The notes beneath the pieces are model-generated. The model made no database searches. It was not told the DNA's origin and saw nothing but the letters and a program-made list of their open reading frames with translations. The position numbers and the translations under genes were made by a program. Of a stretch of 64,000 bases of DNA, positions 42,033 through 49,788 are shown in pieces. Location: positions 372,001 to 436,000 of the forward strand of contig NZ_BAABJQ010000001.1 in assembly GCF_039543385.1 (NCBI RefSeq), written 5' to 3'. Position 1 is the stretch's first letter; each line of letters starts with the position of its first letter. Source of the stretch: Rugosimonospora acidiphila. Its GTDB lineage: Bacteria > Actinomycetota > Actinomycetes > Mycobacteriales > Micromonosporaceae.

Positions 42033-42935
42033 TCACCCTATGTCCTCGCGCGGCGGGGCGTCAGTGAACTCCTCGCTGGTGTAGCGGGCGGCCCTCATCC
42101 CGTCCGGCCAGGCCCCGTCCGGCCAGCCCCCCTTGGCCAGCAGCGCCCGGACGAACTGGTCCGGATCGGCGAGCTTGCGCCACACCGCTGGCAGAAAGGT
42201 GGCCCGCCGGCGGCCGTCCGTCAGGATCAGGCCGTCCAGCCCGGGGCGCAGGGCGGCCACCAGCCCGGCCAGCTCGCGCACCGGCAGCGGTGCGGGGTCG
42301 GTGAGCACCGATACGGACACCGCCAGGCCCGGCCAGTCGGCCCTGGTCACCGGTGGCAGGCGAGGGTCGGTGGTGGCCCGGCGGGCGTTGCGCGCCACGT
42401 CGAGGTACAGCGGCCGGACCGGGAGCAGGCTGCCGATGCAGCCGCGTAGCCGGCCGTCGGTCTCTAACGTGACGAACGACGCACCCGGCCTGTGCAGCCG
42501 CGCCTCGACCGGGGGCCGGTCGTCTGGCGGGGCGCCGCGCAGCCTCGCGGCGACCGCGGCCACCGCGAGGCTGGCCAGGCTCCGGCCCTCCGCAGCCGAC
42601 AGCCCCGGGATGGCCGACAGCCGCGGATTGGCCGACAGCCCCGGGATCGCCGACGACGGCGGCTTGATCGCCGACGACGGCGGCTTGATCGACGACGGCG
42701 GGGCGTTCGAGGGCGGCGGATCGGCGGACAGCGACGGGGCACCCGATCGCGGCGGGCCGGCCGGCGGCGCGAGCCGGGTCGAGGGGACCGGCTCGGCCGG
42801 CCACGGGGCGCTCGGGGGCGGTGCGCTCGGGGGCGGTGCGTTCGGGGGCGGTGCGCTCGGCGGCGATGCGTTCGGGGGCGGTGCGCTCGGCGGCGATGCG
42901 TTCGGGCGTTCGGAGCGAAGGCGAGGCTCGCTCAT
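42033..42935 (-). CDS. AMMECR1 domain protein (AmmeMemoRadiSam system A-like)
   Basis: 300 aa. C-terminal two-thirds is AMMECR1: SFVTLETDGRLRGCIGSLLP, with the invariant LRGCIG, then LPPVTRADWPGLAVSVSVLT and ATFLPAVWRKL. The first 110 residues are Pro/Ser/Ala repeats (ASPPSAPPPN and SAIPGLSA types), which are unusual. The Memo-type and radical SAM partners are not in this window. The leaderless -10 (42942-42947) puts the start before the repeats. Confidence 0.8.
   Translation of the reverse strand: MSEPRLRSERPNASPPSAPPPNASPPSAPPPNAPPPSAPPPSAPWPAEPVPSTRLAPPAGPPRSGAPSLSADPPPSNAPPSSIKPPSSAIKPPSSAIPGLSANPRLSAIPGLSAAEGRSLASLAVAAVAARLRGAPPDDRPPVEARLHRPGASFVTLETDGRLRGCIGSLLPVRPLYLDVARNARRATTDPRLPPVTRADWPGLAVSVSVLTDPAPLPVRELAGLVAALRPGLDGLILTDGRRRATFLPAVWRKLADPDQFVRALLAKGGWPDGAWPDGMRAARYTSEEFTDAPPREDIG
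42620..42915. repeat. Short direct repeats in AMMECR1-protein N-terminus
   Basis: Several families: units around GGGGGCGGTGCGCTCG (42810-42900), GCCGACGACGGCGGCTTGAT (two copies near 42650-42690) and GGGATCGCCGAC-type units. All in frame, encoding Pro/Ser-rich peptides. Confidence 0.7.
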
Positions 42936-42941
42936 CGGTTC

Positions 42942-42947
42942 AGTCTA
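42942..42947 (-). promoter_or_regulatory. -10 element, leaderless start of AMMECR1 gene
   Basis: TAGACT on the minus strand, then GAACCG (6 bases), then ATG 42935. Confidence 0.5.
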
Positions 42948-43077
42948 ATTTCGTTCGGCCTTTTGGCCAGTTTTCGATCGGTTCCTTCGGTTGGCTCCCC
43001 GGGCCTCCAACGGGCGGATCGAGGTGCGGCCCGGGGAGCCGACCGGTCGGCGGAGCACCGGGTCTTCCCTGCCCGGT

Positions 43078-43083
43078 TACGAT
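43078..43083 (+). promoter_or_regulatory. -10 element, leaderless start of nuoC operon
   Basis: TACGAT, 6 bases, then ATG 43090; same hexamer as nuoA. Confidence 0.55.
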
Positions 43084-43089
43084 CCATCC

Positions 43090-43737
43090 ATGACGCCGGA
43101 GGAGTTGGGTACCCGGCTCGGTGGCGCGGCCTCGGTCTCCGGGGGTGGCGCCTGGTCCAGGGTGACCGTTGACGTGGCGGTGGACGGCTGGGCGCCGGCC
43201 GTGCATACCGCGCGGAACGATCTCGGATACGACTACCTGGACTGGCTGTCCGCCGTCGACGAGTTGGACGACGGGTTCCGGATCGTCGCGCACCTCTGGT
43301 CCACCACCGGGCGGACCGGAGTCCTGCTGCGGACCCTGGTGTCCAGGGAGTCGGCCGCCGTGCCGTCCATTGTGGACGTGTTCGCCGGCGCGGCCTGGCA
43401 CGAGCGGGAGACGCACGAGATGTTCGGCGTCGACTTTCCGGGGCACCCGGGCGGCCTGCGGCCCCTGCTGCTGCCCCCGGAGTTCGAGGGGCACCCGCTG
43501 CGCAAGGAGTTCGTCCTCGCCGCGCGGGTGGCGAAGGCCTGGCCGGGCGCCAAGGAGCCGGGCGAGTCCCATGATCCGCACGCGGCCCGACGGGCCCCGA
43601 TGCGGCCCCCGGGTGTTCCGGCGCCGGGCGAGTGGGGTCCGCGCCCGCCGGCCGGCGAGCCGAGCGGGGCGGGCGGGTCCGGCCCGGCCGGCCGCGAGCC
43701 CGGCCCGCGGCCGCGCACCCCCGACGGCCAGGGGTAG
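43090..43737 (+). CDS. nuoC: NADH-quinone oxidoreductase subunit C
   Basis: 30-kDa peripheral subunit, 215 aa. Signature: AAWHERETHEMFGVDFPGHP followed by LLLPPEFEGHPLRKEF. The C-terminal 60 residues are Pro/Gly-rich and not part of the family fold. First gene of an eight-gene overlapping operon (C, H, I, J, K, L, M, N). nuoD, normally next, is missing: nuoH starts 2 bases after the stop. Confidence 0.9.
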   Translation: MTPEELGTRLGGAASVSGGGAWSRVTVDVAVDGWAPAVHTARNDLGYDYLDWLSAVDELDDGFRIVAHLWSTTGRTGVLLRTLVSRESAAVPSIVDVFAGAAWHERETHEMFGVDFPGHPGGLRPLLLPPEFEGHPLRKEFVLAARVAKAWPGAKEPGESHDPHAARRAPMRPPGVPAPGEWGPRPPAGEPSGAGGSGPAGREPGPRPRTPDGQG

Positions 43738-43739
43738 CC

Positions 43740-44693
43740 GTGATCGAGGTCATCATCCGGGTGCTCGGCGTGGTGGTCGCATTCCTCACCCTGCCGCTGC
43801 TGGTGGGCCAGGCCGAGCACAAGGTGATGGCGCACATGCAGGGCCGGCTCGGCCCGATGTACGCGGGAGCCTTCCACGGGTGGGCCCAGTTGATCGCGGA
43901 CGGCGTGAAGTTCGTCCAGAAGGAAGACATCGTCCCGGCTGACGCCGACCGGCCGGTGTTCCGGCTCGCGCCGGTCATCGCGTTGCTGCCGTACCTGGTC
44001 GCGCTGCTGTTCATCCCGCTCGGCCCGGGCGACTGGATGGTCGGCCAGCCCATCGACATCGGGCTGTTCGTGGTGCTCGCCGTGGTGGGCGTGGGCGTGG
44101 TGGCGGTGCTCATGGCCGCCTGGTCCAGCGCCAACAAATACTCGCTGCTCGGCGGCCTGCGGGCGGCGGCCCAACTACTCGGGTACGAGCTGCCGTTCGT
44201 GCTGTCCGCGGCCAGCGTGGCGATGGCGGCCGGCACGCTGAGCCTGTCCGGCATCGTGGCGGCCTGGCGGCCCTGGTGGCTGCTCTGGCAACTGCCGGCC
44301 ATGGTGGTCTTCTTCGTGTCCGGGCTGGCCGAGATCCGCAGGCCGCCGTTCGACATGCCGATCGCGGACTCCGAGCTGGTCTTCGGGTACCTGACCGAGT
44401 ACACCGGGCTGCGCTTCGCGTTCTTCCTGCTCGCCGAGTACGTGGGCATAGTGGTCATCTCCGCGCTGACCACCGTGCTGTTCCTCGGCGGGTGGAAGGG
44501 CCCGTTCGACGCCCCGATGGGCTGGCTGTGGACGCTGGTCAAGACGTTCGCGGTGAGCTTTGTGGTGATCTGGGTGCGGGTGGCGTACCCGAGACTGCGC
44601 GAGGATCAGCTCCAGCGGCTGTGCTGGCTGGTACTGGTGCCGGTGTCCCTCGGTCAGTTGGTGCTCACGGCGGGGGTACGGGTGCTCGCGTGA
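43740..44693 (+). CDS. nuoH: NADH-quinone oxidoreductase subunit H
   Basis: Membrane subunit at the quinone-channel base, 317 aa, about eight helices. EHKVMAHMQGRLGP and the loop AEIRRPPFDMPIADSELVFG are present; the latter usually reads PPFDLPEAESELV, so two channel acids are changed (Glu to Ile, Glu to Asp). GTG start 2 bases after nuoC. Confidence 0.92.
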   Translation: MIEVIIRVLGVVVAFLTLPLLVGQAEHKVMAHMQGRLGPMYAGAFHGWAQLIADGVKFVQKEDIVPADADRPVFRLAPVIALLPYLVALLFIPLGPGDWMVGQPIDIGLFVVLAVVGVGVVAVLMAAWSSANKYSLLGGLRAAAQLLGYELPFVLSAASVAMAAGTLSLSGIVAAWRPWWLLWQLPAMVVFFVSGLAEIRRPPFDMPIADSELVFGYLTEYTGLRFAFFLLAEYVGIVVISALTTVLFLGGWKGPFDAPMGWLWTLVKTFAVSFVVIWVRVAYPRLREDQLQRLCWLVLVPVSLGQLVLTAGVRVLA

Positions 44694-44712
44694 GCGCGCG
44701 GAACGGGGAAGG

Positions 44713-45231
44713 ATGAGCGGCATGGAAGCAATACCCGGCAAGGGCCTGGCGAAGGGCCTGGCGGTCACCGCCCGGACCATGGCCCACCGGGCGCACACCC
44801 AGCAGTACCCGGACGTCGAGCCGGACCTGCCGCCACGATCGCGTGGGGTGATCGCCCTCTTCGAAGAAAATTGCACCGTCTGCATGTTGTGTGCCCGGGA
44901 ATGCCCGGACTGGTGCATCTATATAGATTCGCACAAGGAGGAGGTGGTGGTACCGGGCGCCGCCCGGCCGCGCCAGCGCAATGTGCTGGACCGGTTCGCC
45001 ATCGACTTCTCCCTCTGCATGTACTGCGGCATCTGCATCGAGGCGTGCCCGTTCGATGCCCTCTACTGGTCGCCGGAGTTCGAGTACGCGGAGTACGACA
45101 TCCGCGACCTGCTGCACGAGAAGGACCGGCTGCGGGAATGGATGTGGACGGTGCCGCCGCCGCCCGCGCACGACCCGATGGGCGAGCCGGCGAAGGAGGA
45201 GAGCGTCGCGGCCCGCAAGGCCGCCAGATAA
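44713..45231 (+). CDS. nuoI: NADH-quinone oxidoreductase subunit I
   Basis: 8Fe ferredoxin-like subunit, 172 aa. Two cluster motifs: ENCTVCMLCARECPDWC and SLCMYCGICIEACPFDAL. Carries clusters N6a/N6b toward NuoB, but no NuoB is encoded here. RBS GGGGAAGG close to the ATG. In the ferredoxin-driven reading this would be the electron entry subunit. Confidence 0.92.
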   Translation: MSGMEAIPGKGLAKGLAVTARTMAHRAHTQQYPDVEPDLPPRSRGVIALFEENCTVCMLCARECPDWCIYIDSHKEEVVVPGAARPRQRNVLDRFAIDFSLCMYCGICIEACPFDALYWSPEFEYAEYDIRDLLHEKDRLREWMWTVPPPPAHDPMGEPAKEESVAARKAAR

Positions 45232-45247
45232 GCGAGCGGAGCGAGCC

Positions 45248-45400
45248 ATGGAGGATGGTTCGATCTACGTGTCGACCGGTCTGGCTCGGCGCGTCTGGCG
45301 CCGCGCGACGACCCGGACCAGTCGATCGACCGGTCTGGCTCGGCGCCTCGGGCGCCGCGCGACGACCCGGACCAGTCGCGGGCCGGCCGGGGCGGCGTGA
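45248..45400 (+). CDS. Possible 50-aa Arg-rich ORF between nuoI and nuoJ
   Basis: Reads MEDGSIYVSTGLARR and then a duplicated 18-residue unit (STGLARRVWRRATTRTSR and a near copy). It ends at TGA overlapping the nuoJ start. GGAG lies 9 bases upstream. It may be a real small protein or just a translatable spacer created by a 54-bp duplication; composition is unlike a membrane subunit. Confidence 0.35.
   Translation: MEDGSIYVSTGLARRVWRRATTRTSRSTGLARRLGRRATTRTSRGPAGAA
45272..45378. repeat. 54-bp tandem duplication inside nuo operon
   Basis: Copies 45272-45324 and 45326-45378 differ at very few positions. Sited in the nuoI-nuoJ gap. Confidence 0.9.
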
Positions 45401-45912
45401 TGACCGCGGCCGACGTCCTCCTGCTCGCGCTCGGCGCGATAGCGATCGGCGCCGGCGCTCGGGTCGTGACCACCCGACACGTGGTCCGCGCCGGGCTGTG
45501 GCTCGTGGTCACCCTGGGCGCCGTCGCCGGGGCCTACCTGGTGCTGGCGGCCGAACTGGTCGCCTGGGTGCAGGTGCTGCTGTACGTCGGCGCGGTCGTG
45601 GTGCTGCTGCTGTTCGCGGTGATGCTCACCCGGGCGCCGATCGGGGCCAGCCCCGACCTGGACCGGCCGGGCTGGACCGGACTGCTGGTCGGTGGCGGCG
45701 CCGGGGCGGGCCTGGCCGCGCTGCTGATCGATGGGTACCGGTGGCAGCGGGTGGACGCGCCCGCCGTCGGCTCGGCGCAGCTGCTCGGCGGTGAGGTGTT
45801 CCGGCACTGGGTGCTGCCGTTCGAGGTGCTCTCCGTGCTGTTGCTGGCCGCCCTGATCGGCGCGGTCGTGGTCTCCCGGCCGGACGCCGACGACGATTCC
45901 GGCGGCGACTGA
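45400..45912 (+). CDS. nuoJ: NADH-quinone oxidoreductase subunit J
   Basis: Five-helix membrane subunit, 170 aa. Helix three, with the conserved stretch LVAWVQVLLYVGAVVVLLLF, is clear. ATG 45400 preferred; GTG 45397 is immediately upstream. The stop overlaps nuoK (TGATG). Confidence 0.88.
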   Translation: MTAADVLLLALGAIAIGAGARVVTTRHVVRAGLWLVVTLGAVAGAYLVLAAELVAWVQVLLYVGAVVVLLLFAVMLTRAPIGASPDLDRPGWTGLLVGGGAGAGLAALLIDGYRWQRVDAPAVGSAQLLGGEVFRHWVLPFEVLSVLLLAALIGAVVVSRPDADDDSGGD

Positions 45913-46391
45913 TGCACCCCGTCATCCCGTACCTGACGGCGGCCGGCCTGTTCGGATTCGGCGTGTACGGCGTGCTGGTGCGCCGCAACGCGGTGCTGCT
46001 GCTGATGTCGGTCGAGCTGATGCTCAACGCGGTGAACCTGATCCTGGTCACCTCGGACGCCGCCGTGCGGGCCGAGCTGCCCGCCTCCGGCCAGGTGTTC
46101 GCGCTGTTCGTCATCGTGCTCGCGGCCGCCGAGGTGGGCGTGGGGCTGGCCCTGATCCTCCAGCTGTACCGGCTGCGGGCCAGCGTCGCGGTCGACCGGA
46201 TCCCGCTGTCCGACCCCGATCCGGCGCGCGTCGAGCGAGGCCCGTCCATCGACGGCACCCCGGCATCCGAGGGCATCCCGGCGCCCGAGGGCATCCTGGC
46301 ACCCGAAAGCGTCCCGGCATCCGAGGGGATCCCGGCGCAGCGCGGCACGCCCGGGGCCGGCGTGCCGTTGCGCGACGAGGCGGACCGGTGA
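45912..46391 (+). CDS. nuoK: NADH-quinone oxidoreductase subunit K with C-terminal extension
   Basis: 159 aa against about 100 for the family. The three-helix core keeps both membrane glutamates (LLLMSVELMLNAVNLIL; VLAAAEVGVGLALIL). The extra 55 residues are repetitive (PASEGIPAPEG, then APESVPASEGIP), probably disordered on the surface. Overlaps nuoL by 4 bases. Confidence 0.9.
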   Translation: MHPVIPYLTAAGLFGFGVYGVLVRRNAVLLLMSVELMLNAVNLILVTSDAAVRAELPASGQVFALFVIVLAAAEVGVGLALILQLYRLRASVAVDRIPLSDPDPARVERGPSIDGTPASEGIPAPEGILAPESVPASEGIPAQRGTPGAGVPLRDEADR

Positions 46392-48232
46392 GCGTCGTGG
46401 CCGGCGCGCTGCCGGCGGTACCCCTGCTGGCGGCGCTGCTCGGCCTGCTGTTGCCGGCACGGGGTGTCGGCCGGGCCCGGGCCGGCGCGATAGCGCTCGG
46501 CGTCGGCGGTGCCGCGGCGGCGCTCGGGCTCGCCGTCGCCCTGGCGCTCCACAATGGACCGGTCGACGGCGGGTACCGGATCGCCGACTTCGGCGACCTG
46601 CCGGTGACCCTGTCGGTGCGGGTCGACGGCGCCGCCGCGCTGGTGGCCGTCGCGGTCGGCGTCGTGGCGCTGGCGGTACAGGTGTACTCGGTGGCGTACT
46701 TGACGCACGACGACCGGTACCCGCCCTATGCCGCCCAGGTGTCGCTGTTCACCGCCGCAATGCTGCTGGTGGTGGTCTCCGGCGACCTCATCGCGTTGCT
46801 GGTCGGCTGGGAGGTCATGGGCATCTGCTCATACCTGCTGATCGGGCACGACCGCGCCCTGCCGGAGGCGCCGGGCGCGGCGGTCAAGGCGTTCCTGGTC
46901 ACCCGGGTCGGCGACGTGGGCTTCCTGATCGGCATCGCGCTGCTCGGCCTGTCCGCCGGGTCGTTCCGGATCGCCGACGTGCTCGCCGCGCACTACTCGC
47001 CGGCCCGGCTCACCCTGGCCACCCTGCTGCTGCTCGCCGGGGTGGCCGGCAAGAGCGCGCAGTTTCCGCTGCACACCTGGCTGCCCGACGCGATGGCCGG
47101 CCCGACCCCCATCTCCGCGCTGATCCACGCGGCGACCATGGTGGCGGCCGGCATCTACGTGGTGACCCGGCTCTACCCGCTGTTCCTCGGCGCACCCGCC
47201 ACCCTGGCCGTGCTCGGCGTCATAGCGTCGATCACCATGCTGCTCGGCGCCCTCGCGGCGACCGCGCAGGACGACATCAAGCGGGTGCTGGCCTGGTCCA
47301 CCGTCTCCCAGATCGGGTACATGGCCGGGGCGCTGGCCGTCGGGGCGGCCCCGGAGGCGCTGTTCCACCTGCTGTCCCACGCGGCGTTCAAGGCGTTGCT
47401 GTTCCTGGCGGCCGGCTGCGTCATCCACGCGGTGGGCACCAACTCGATGGCGGCCATGGGAGGGCTGCGCCGGGCGCTGCCGGTGACCTTCTGGTGCTTC
47501 ACCGTCGGGCTGGCCGCGCTGGCCGGGGTACCGCCGTTCGCCGGGTTCTGGAGCAAGGACGCGGTGGTGGCGGCGGCCTTCGACGCCCGAGGGGGCGGGC
47601 CGGCGGCCGGCTGGGTCGACTGGGTGGTCTGGCTGTCGGCGTTGGGCACCGCGCTGGCCACGGCCTGGTACGCGACCCGGCTCTGGCTGCGCACCTTCTT
47701 CGGCGCGAGCCGTGGCGACCGCCGGGGCCACGAGGCCGGACCGCTCATGCTCGTACCGGTCGTGGCGCTGGCCGTGCCGGCGACGCTGCTGGGCCTCGCC
47801 GGCCTGGTTCCCGGGTTCGCCCGCCAGCTGGGCGCCCCGGCGCTGGTGCACCTGAACGCGGCCACCGTTCCGCCGCTGCTGTGCCTTCTCGCCGGGGCGC
47901 TGCTGGGCTGGGCGCTGTGGCGGCGCGCTCCGGCCGCCGATCCGGCGCTGGCCCTGGGCCGGGCGGCGCCGGTGTTCGCCGCCGCGTTCTACCTCGACGC
48001 GGTCCAGCGCGCGGCCGTCGTCCGGCCCGTACTGTGGCTCGCCGCACTCGTCCGACGCGCCGACGAGTCCCTTGTGGATGGAGCGGTGGAGGCGACGGGG
48101 CGGCACACGATGGGCCTCGGCGAGGCGGTCGGCCGGTGGCACCGGACCGCGCTGCCCCGGGCGACCGCCACCGTGCTCGGCGGGGCGCTGCTGATCGGAC
48201 TGGTCGCGGTGCTTCTGGCGGGTGCCCGATGA
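46388..48232 (+). CDS. nuoL: NADH-quinone oxidoreductase subunit L
   Basis: Antiporter-like proton-pumping subunit, 614 aa. Key residues: Glu in LLVGWEVMGICSYLLIGH, Lys in GVAGKSAQFPLHTWLPDAM, His in ALIHAATMVAAGIYVV, and DDIKRVLAWSTVSQIGYMAG. The C-terminal lateral helix is present. GTG start inside the nuoK stop. Confidence 0.93.
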   Translation: MSVVAGALPAVPLLAALLGLLLPARGVGRARAGAIALGVGGAAAALGLAVALALHNGPVDGGYRIADFGDLPVTLSVRVDGAAALVAVAVGVVALAVQVYSVAYLTHDDRYPPYAAQVSLFTAAMLLVVVSGDLIALLVGWEVMGICSYLLIGHDRALPEAPGAAVKAFLVTRVGDVGFLIGIALLGLSAGSFRIADVLAAHYSPARLTLATLLLLAGVAGKSAQFPLHTWLPDAMAGPTPISALIHAATMVAAGIYVVTRLYPLFLGAPATLAVLGVIASITMLLGALAATAQDDIKRVLAWSTVSQIGYMAGALAVGAAPEALFHLLSHAAFKALLFLAAGCVIHAVGTNSMAAMGGLRRALPVTFWCFTVGLAALAGVPPFAGFWSKDAVVAAAFDARGGGPAAGWVDWVVWLSALGTALATAWYATRLWLRTFFGASRGDRRGHEAGPLMLVPVVALAVPATLLGLAGLVPGFARQLGAPALVHLNAATVPPLLCLLAGALLGWALWRRAPAADPALALGRAAPVFAAAFYLDAVQRAAVVRPVLWLAALVRRADESLVDGAVEATGRHTMGLGEAVGRWHRTALPRATATVLGGALLIGLVAVLLAGAR

Positions 48233-49788
48233 CGGCCGGGCAGGCGCTGCTCGTCGCCACGCTGGCGTTCCCGGCGCTCGGCGCGGCCGGCGCGGCGATC
48301 CTGCCCGCGCGCGCAGATCGGGCCGGCCGGCTGGTCGCCGTCTCGGGCGCGGCGCTCGCCCTCGTGGCCAGCGTCCTGCTCTACGGCTGGCGTCCGGCGG
48401 CCCCGGCCGGTCCGGCGCGGCCGGGAGAGATCCGCCCCTGGCACGAACTGAACCTTCGTTGGGCCTCCGGCCTGGACCTACGCTTCCACATCGGGGTGGA
48501 CGGTATTTCCTACCCCTTGGTAGTGCTGACCGCCCTGCTGACCCTTATCTGCGGTATCTATACACTGTGGACGGTTCCAGCCGTGGAGGTGGTGAGCCAA
48601 GAGGCACAACCTCGAAGCACACCACCTCCATGTACGCGTGGACGCCTGCTCGCCGCACTGCTGCTGGCCATCGAGGTCGGCATCGTGGGCGTGTTCCTGT
48701 CGCTCGACCTCGTCCTGTTCTTCGTGTTCTTCGAGGTCGTCCTGCTACCCATGTACGCGGTCATCGCGGTGTGGGGCGGGCCGGCGCGGCGGCACGCGGC
48801 CCGCAAGTTCGTGCTCTACACGCTGTCGGGCTCGGTGCTGCTGCTGGTCGGGGTGTTCCTGGTGGTGACCCGCGCGGGCACCGGCGACCTGGTGGCGCTG
48901 TCCGCCGCACACGGAGCCGGACTGTCCGAGGGGCTCCAACTCGCCGCGTTCGTGTTGCTGGCCCTCGCGTTCGCGGTGAAGAGTCCACTGTGGCCACTGC
49001 ACAGCTGGCTGCCGGACGCGCACACCGAGGCGCCGACGGTCGGCTCGGTGATCCTGGCCGGGGTGCTGCTGAAGATGGGGACGTACGGGCTGCTGCGGAT
49101 AGCGGTCGGGGTGCTGCCCGACGCCGCGCGCCGGGTGGCGCCCGTACTGGGCGTGCTCGCGGTGGCCGCGATCCTGGTAGGCGGGCTGGTGTGCCTGGCG
49201 CAGACGGAGCTCAAGCGCCTGATCGCGTACTCCAGCGTCGGGCACATGGGCTTCGTGCTGCTCGGTATCGCCACCCTCAACGCGACCGGCGTGCAGGCCG
49301 CCCTGATCGGCAACATCGCGCACGGCATAGTCACCGGCCTGCTGTTCTTCCTCGCCGGGGCCATCAAGGACCGGGCGCACACCGGGGAACTGGCCCAGCT
49401 CGGCGGCCTGCGCGACCGAATGCCCCGGCTGGCCGGCCTGCTCGGGTACGCGGCCATCGCCTCGCTCGGGCTGCCCGGGTTGGCCGGGTTCTGGGGCGAG
49501 GCGTTCGCGGTGATCGCGGCGCTGCGCCATGGCGGTCCATTGTGGACCGTGTTGGCCGTGGCGGCGGCGCTCGGCGGGGCGCTGGCCGCCGCGTACTTCC
49601 TCCGGCTGCTGCGCCGGGTCAGCCACGGGCCGGTCGGGCCGGCGTTCGCCGGTGGTTGCCCGCCGCTGTCCGCCGGTGAGCTGGTGTCCTGGGCCCCGCT
49701 GGTGCTGCTGACCCTGGCCGTCGGGCTGATCCCCGCGCTGGTGCTCGGGTTGGCGCACGATCCCGTGATGGCGCTGGTGGCACGATGA
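48229..49788 (+). CDS. nuoM: NADH-quinone oxidoreductase subunit M
   Basis: Antiporter-like subunit, 519 aa, with membrane Glu in FVFFEVVLLPMYAVIAVWG, Lys in AVKSPLWPLHSWLPDAHTE and LAQTELKRLIAYSSVGHMGF. Between helices, residues about 117-136 (VEVVSQEAQPRSTPPPCTRG) look inserted, with codons such as CAA, CCT, CGA, ACA and TGT that are rare here, and the DNA folds into a hairpin. Overlaps nuoL (ATGA). Confidence 0.92.
   Translation: MTAGQALLVATLAFPALGAAGAAILPARADRAGRLVAVSGAALALVASVLLYGWRPAAPAGPARPGEIRPWHELNLRWASGLDLRFHIGVDGISYPLVVLTALLTLICGIYTLWTVPAVEVVSQEAQPRSTPPPCTRGRLLAALLLAIEVGIVGVFLSLDLVLFFVFFEVVLLPMYAVIAVWGGPARRHAARKFVLYTLSGSVLLLVGVFLVVTRAGTGDLVALSAAHGAGLSEGLQLAAFVLLALAFAVKSPLWPLHSWLPDAHTEAPTVGSVILAGVLLKMGTYGLLRIAVGVLPDAARRVAPVLGVLAVAAILVGGLVCLAQTELKRLIAYSSVGHMGFVLLGIATLNATGVQAALIGNIAHGIVTGLLFFLAGAIKDRAHTGELAQLGGLRDRMPRLAGLLGYAAIASLGLPGLAGFWGEAFAVIAALRHGGPLWTVLAVAAALGGALAAAYFLRLLRRVSHGPVGPAFAGGCPPLSAGELVSWAPLVLLTLAVGLIPALVLGLAHDPVMALVAR
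48584..48630 (+). repeat. Nested inverted repeat inside nuoM
   Basis: Outer arms TGGAGGTGGTG and CACCACCTCCA (11 bp, perfect), inner arms GAGG and CCTC around CACAA. 47 bases in all, in frame with nuoM and lower in GC than its surroundings. Confidence 0.8.
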
